Assembly (NCBI GenBank): GCA_947375085.1
Contig: CANCEQ010000185.1
Span: forward strand, 1-6,118
Length of the DNA stretch: 6,118 nt
From: Flavobacteriales bacterium
Lineage (GTDB): Bacteria; Bacteroidota; Bacteroidia; Flavobacteriales; Crocinitomicaceae
Reading direction: 5' to 3'
Both the position numbers and the translations under genes were made by a program. Positions 5,802 through 6,118 of the stretch are shown piece after piece; position 1 is the first letter of the stretch; each line of letters starts with the position of its first letter. The notes beneath the pieces were generated by a model. That model saw nothing but the letters and a program-made list of their open reading frames with translations, was not told where the DNA came from and did no database searches.

Positions 5802-6118
5802 ATGAAACAAGACGACTATTTTCTAAAACAGATTGACATTTTAGGGCGAATTTTAGGTAAAATCGTAAGTGATCTTTTAAAGTTGAAGAGTAAAGGTGAA
5901 ATAATGGAAAGTGTTGAAACAATTACATTGGCGCTCAAGAACGAACTGGACTTAAATCTAAATGAAATCATACTCCTAAACAAGGAGGAATTTTTGAAAT
6001 TTCTTCAAGAAGAAAGAAAATTTAACAACGAAAATCTAGAAAAATTAGCAGATATACTCTATTTATTGGGAGATAATTCTACCTCCGAAAACAGAATACC
6101 TATATTAGAAAAAAGCTT
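5802..6118 (+). CDS. DUF6483-like protein, partial (runs off the window)
   Basis: ATG at 5802 opens a frame of 105 codons that is still open at the last base, so the C-terminus is missing. The product starts MKQDDYFLKQIDILGRILGK and continues as a soluble, mostly helical protein rich in Leu, Glu and Lys (EFLKFLQEERKFNNENLEKLADILYLLGD at 63-91, shown here as landmarks F64, E71, N79, L82). The opening QDDYxLxQIxxLGRxLGKI resembles, from memory, the N-terminus of DUF6483 proteins (QDYxLRQIExLGxxLAxI). Their function is not established; the later helices look like a TPR-type helical repeat. No Shine-Dalgarno sequence precedes the ATG, which is normal here. The gene is divergent from the DUF6427-like gene across a 141-nt spacer. 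The minus-strand open frame over this region looks like a shadow. Confidence 0.7.
   Translation, partial: MKQDDYFLKQIDILGRILGKIVSDLLKLKSKGEIMESVETITLALKNELDLNLNEIILLNKEEFLKFLQEERKFNNENLEKLADILYLLGDNSTSENRIPILEKS

Noticed and set aside
5680..5922. Minus-strand open frame of 80 codons
   Set aside because: It is antisense to the start of the DUF6483-like gene and covers the divergent promoter spacer. The plus-strand product has the better protein-like pattern.
6113..6118. The window ends exactly on AAGCTT (a HindIII site)
   Set aside because: The left end is not such a site and the reading frame continues through it. This is most likely coincidence, with no biological meaning.

Overview
The window looks like chromosomal DNA from a low-GC member of the Bacteroidota, most likely class Flavobacteriia. 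Three things point there. The tRNA gene has a textbook Bacteroidota promoter (TTTG, 18 nt, TAACTTTG). Start codons generally lack a good Shine-Dalgarno sequence. Several proteins belong to families I associate with flavobacteria (a DUF6427-like membrane protein, a DUF6483-like protein and short conserved hypotheticals). This is my reading of the sequence and is not supported by any search.

Layout. Positions 1-176 hold a promoter, a tRNA-Asn(GTT) gene and its intrinsic terminator. Positions 213-3483 hold a tight two-gene operon with a 1-nt gap: a NudG/MutT-like NUDIX pyrophosphohydrolase, then a 958-residue protein with an N-terminal PLD-type nuclease, a central SF2 (DExH) translocase and a C-terminal DUF3427 region. 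That order and length match SauUSI, the type IV modification-dependent restriction enzyme of Staphylococcus aureus. Positions 3484-4467 are mostly non-coding, with two small genes: 72 aa with a Trp-rich basic tail, and 52 aa that is extremely basic. Between them lies a 79-bp imperfect palindrome. A 62-aa conserved-looking protein follows at 4468-4656. It converges on a minus-strand multi-pass membrane protein (4707-5660, DUF6427-like) at a shared hairpin terminator. A divergent gene starts at 5802 and runs off the right edge (DUF6483-like, partial).

How the genes may work together. The most interesting unit is the NUDIX/SauUSI-like pair. SauUSI cleaves DNA carrying 5-methyl- or 5-hydroxymethylcytosine. 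E. coli NudG hydrolyses pyrimidine nucleotides including 5-methyl-dCTP. I infer that the NUDIX protein may keep modified dCTP out of host DNA, or drain a phage's modified-dCTP pool, while its partner destroys DNA that carries modified cytosine. The pair sits directly behind a tRNA gene, a usual insertion hotspot. Two short sequences are repeated in the same order upstream and downstream of that tRNA, which suggests past duplication or recombination there.

No insertion sequence, transposase, integrase, CRISPR array, riboswitch or replication origin was seen.
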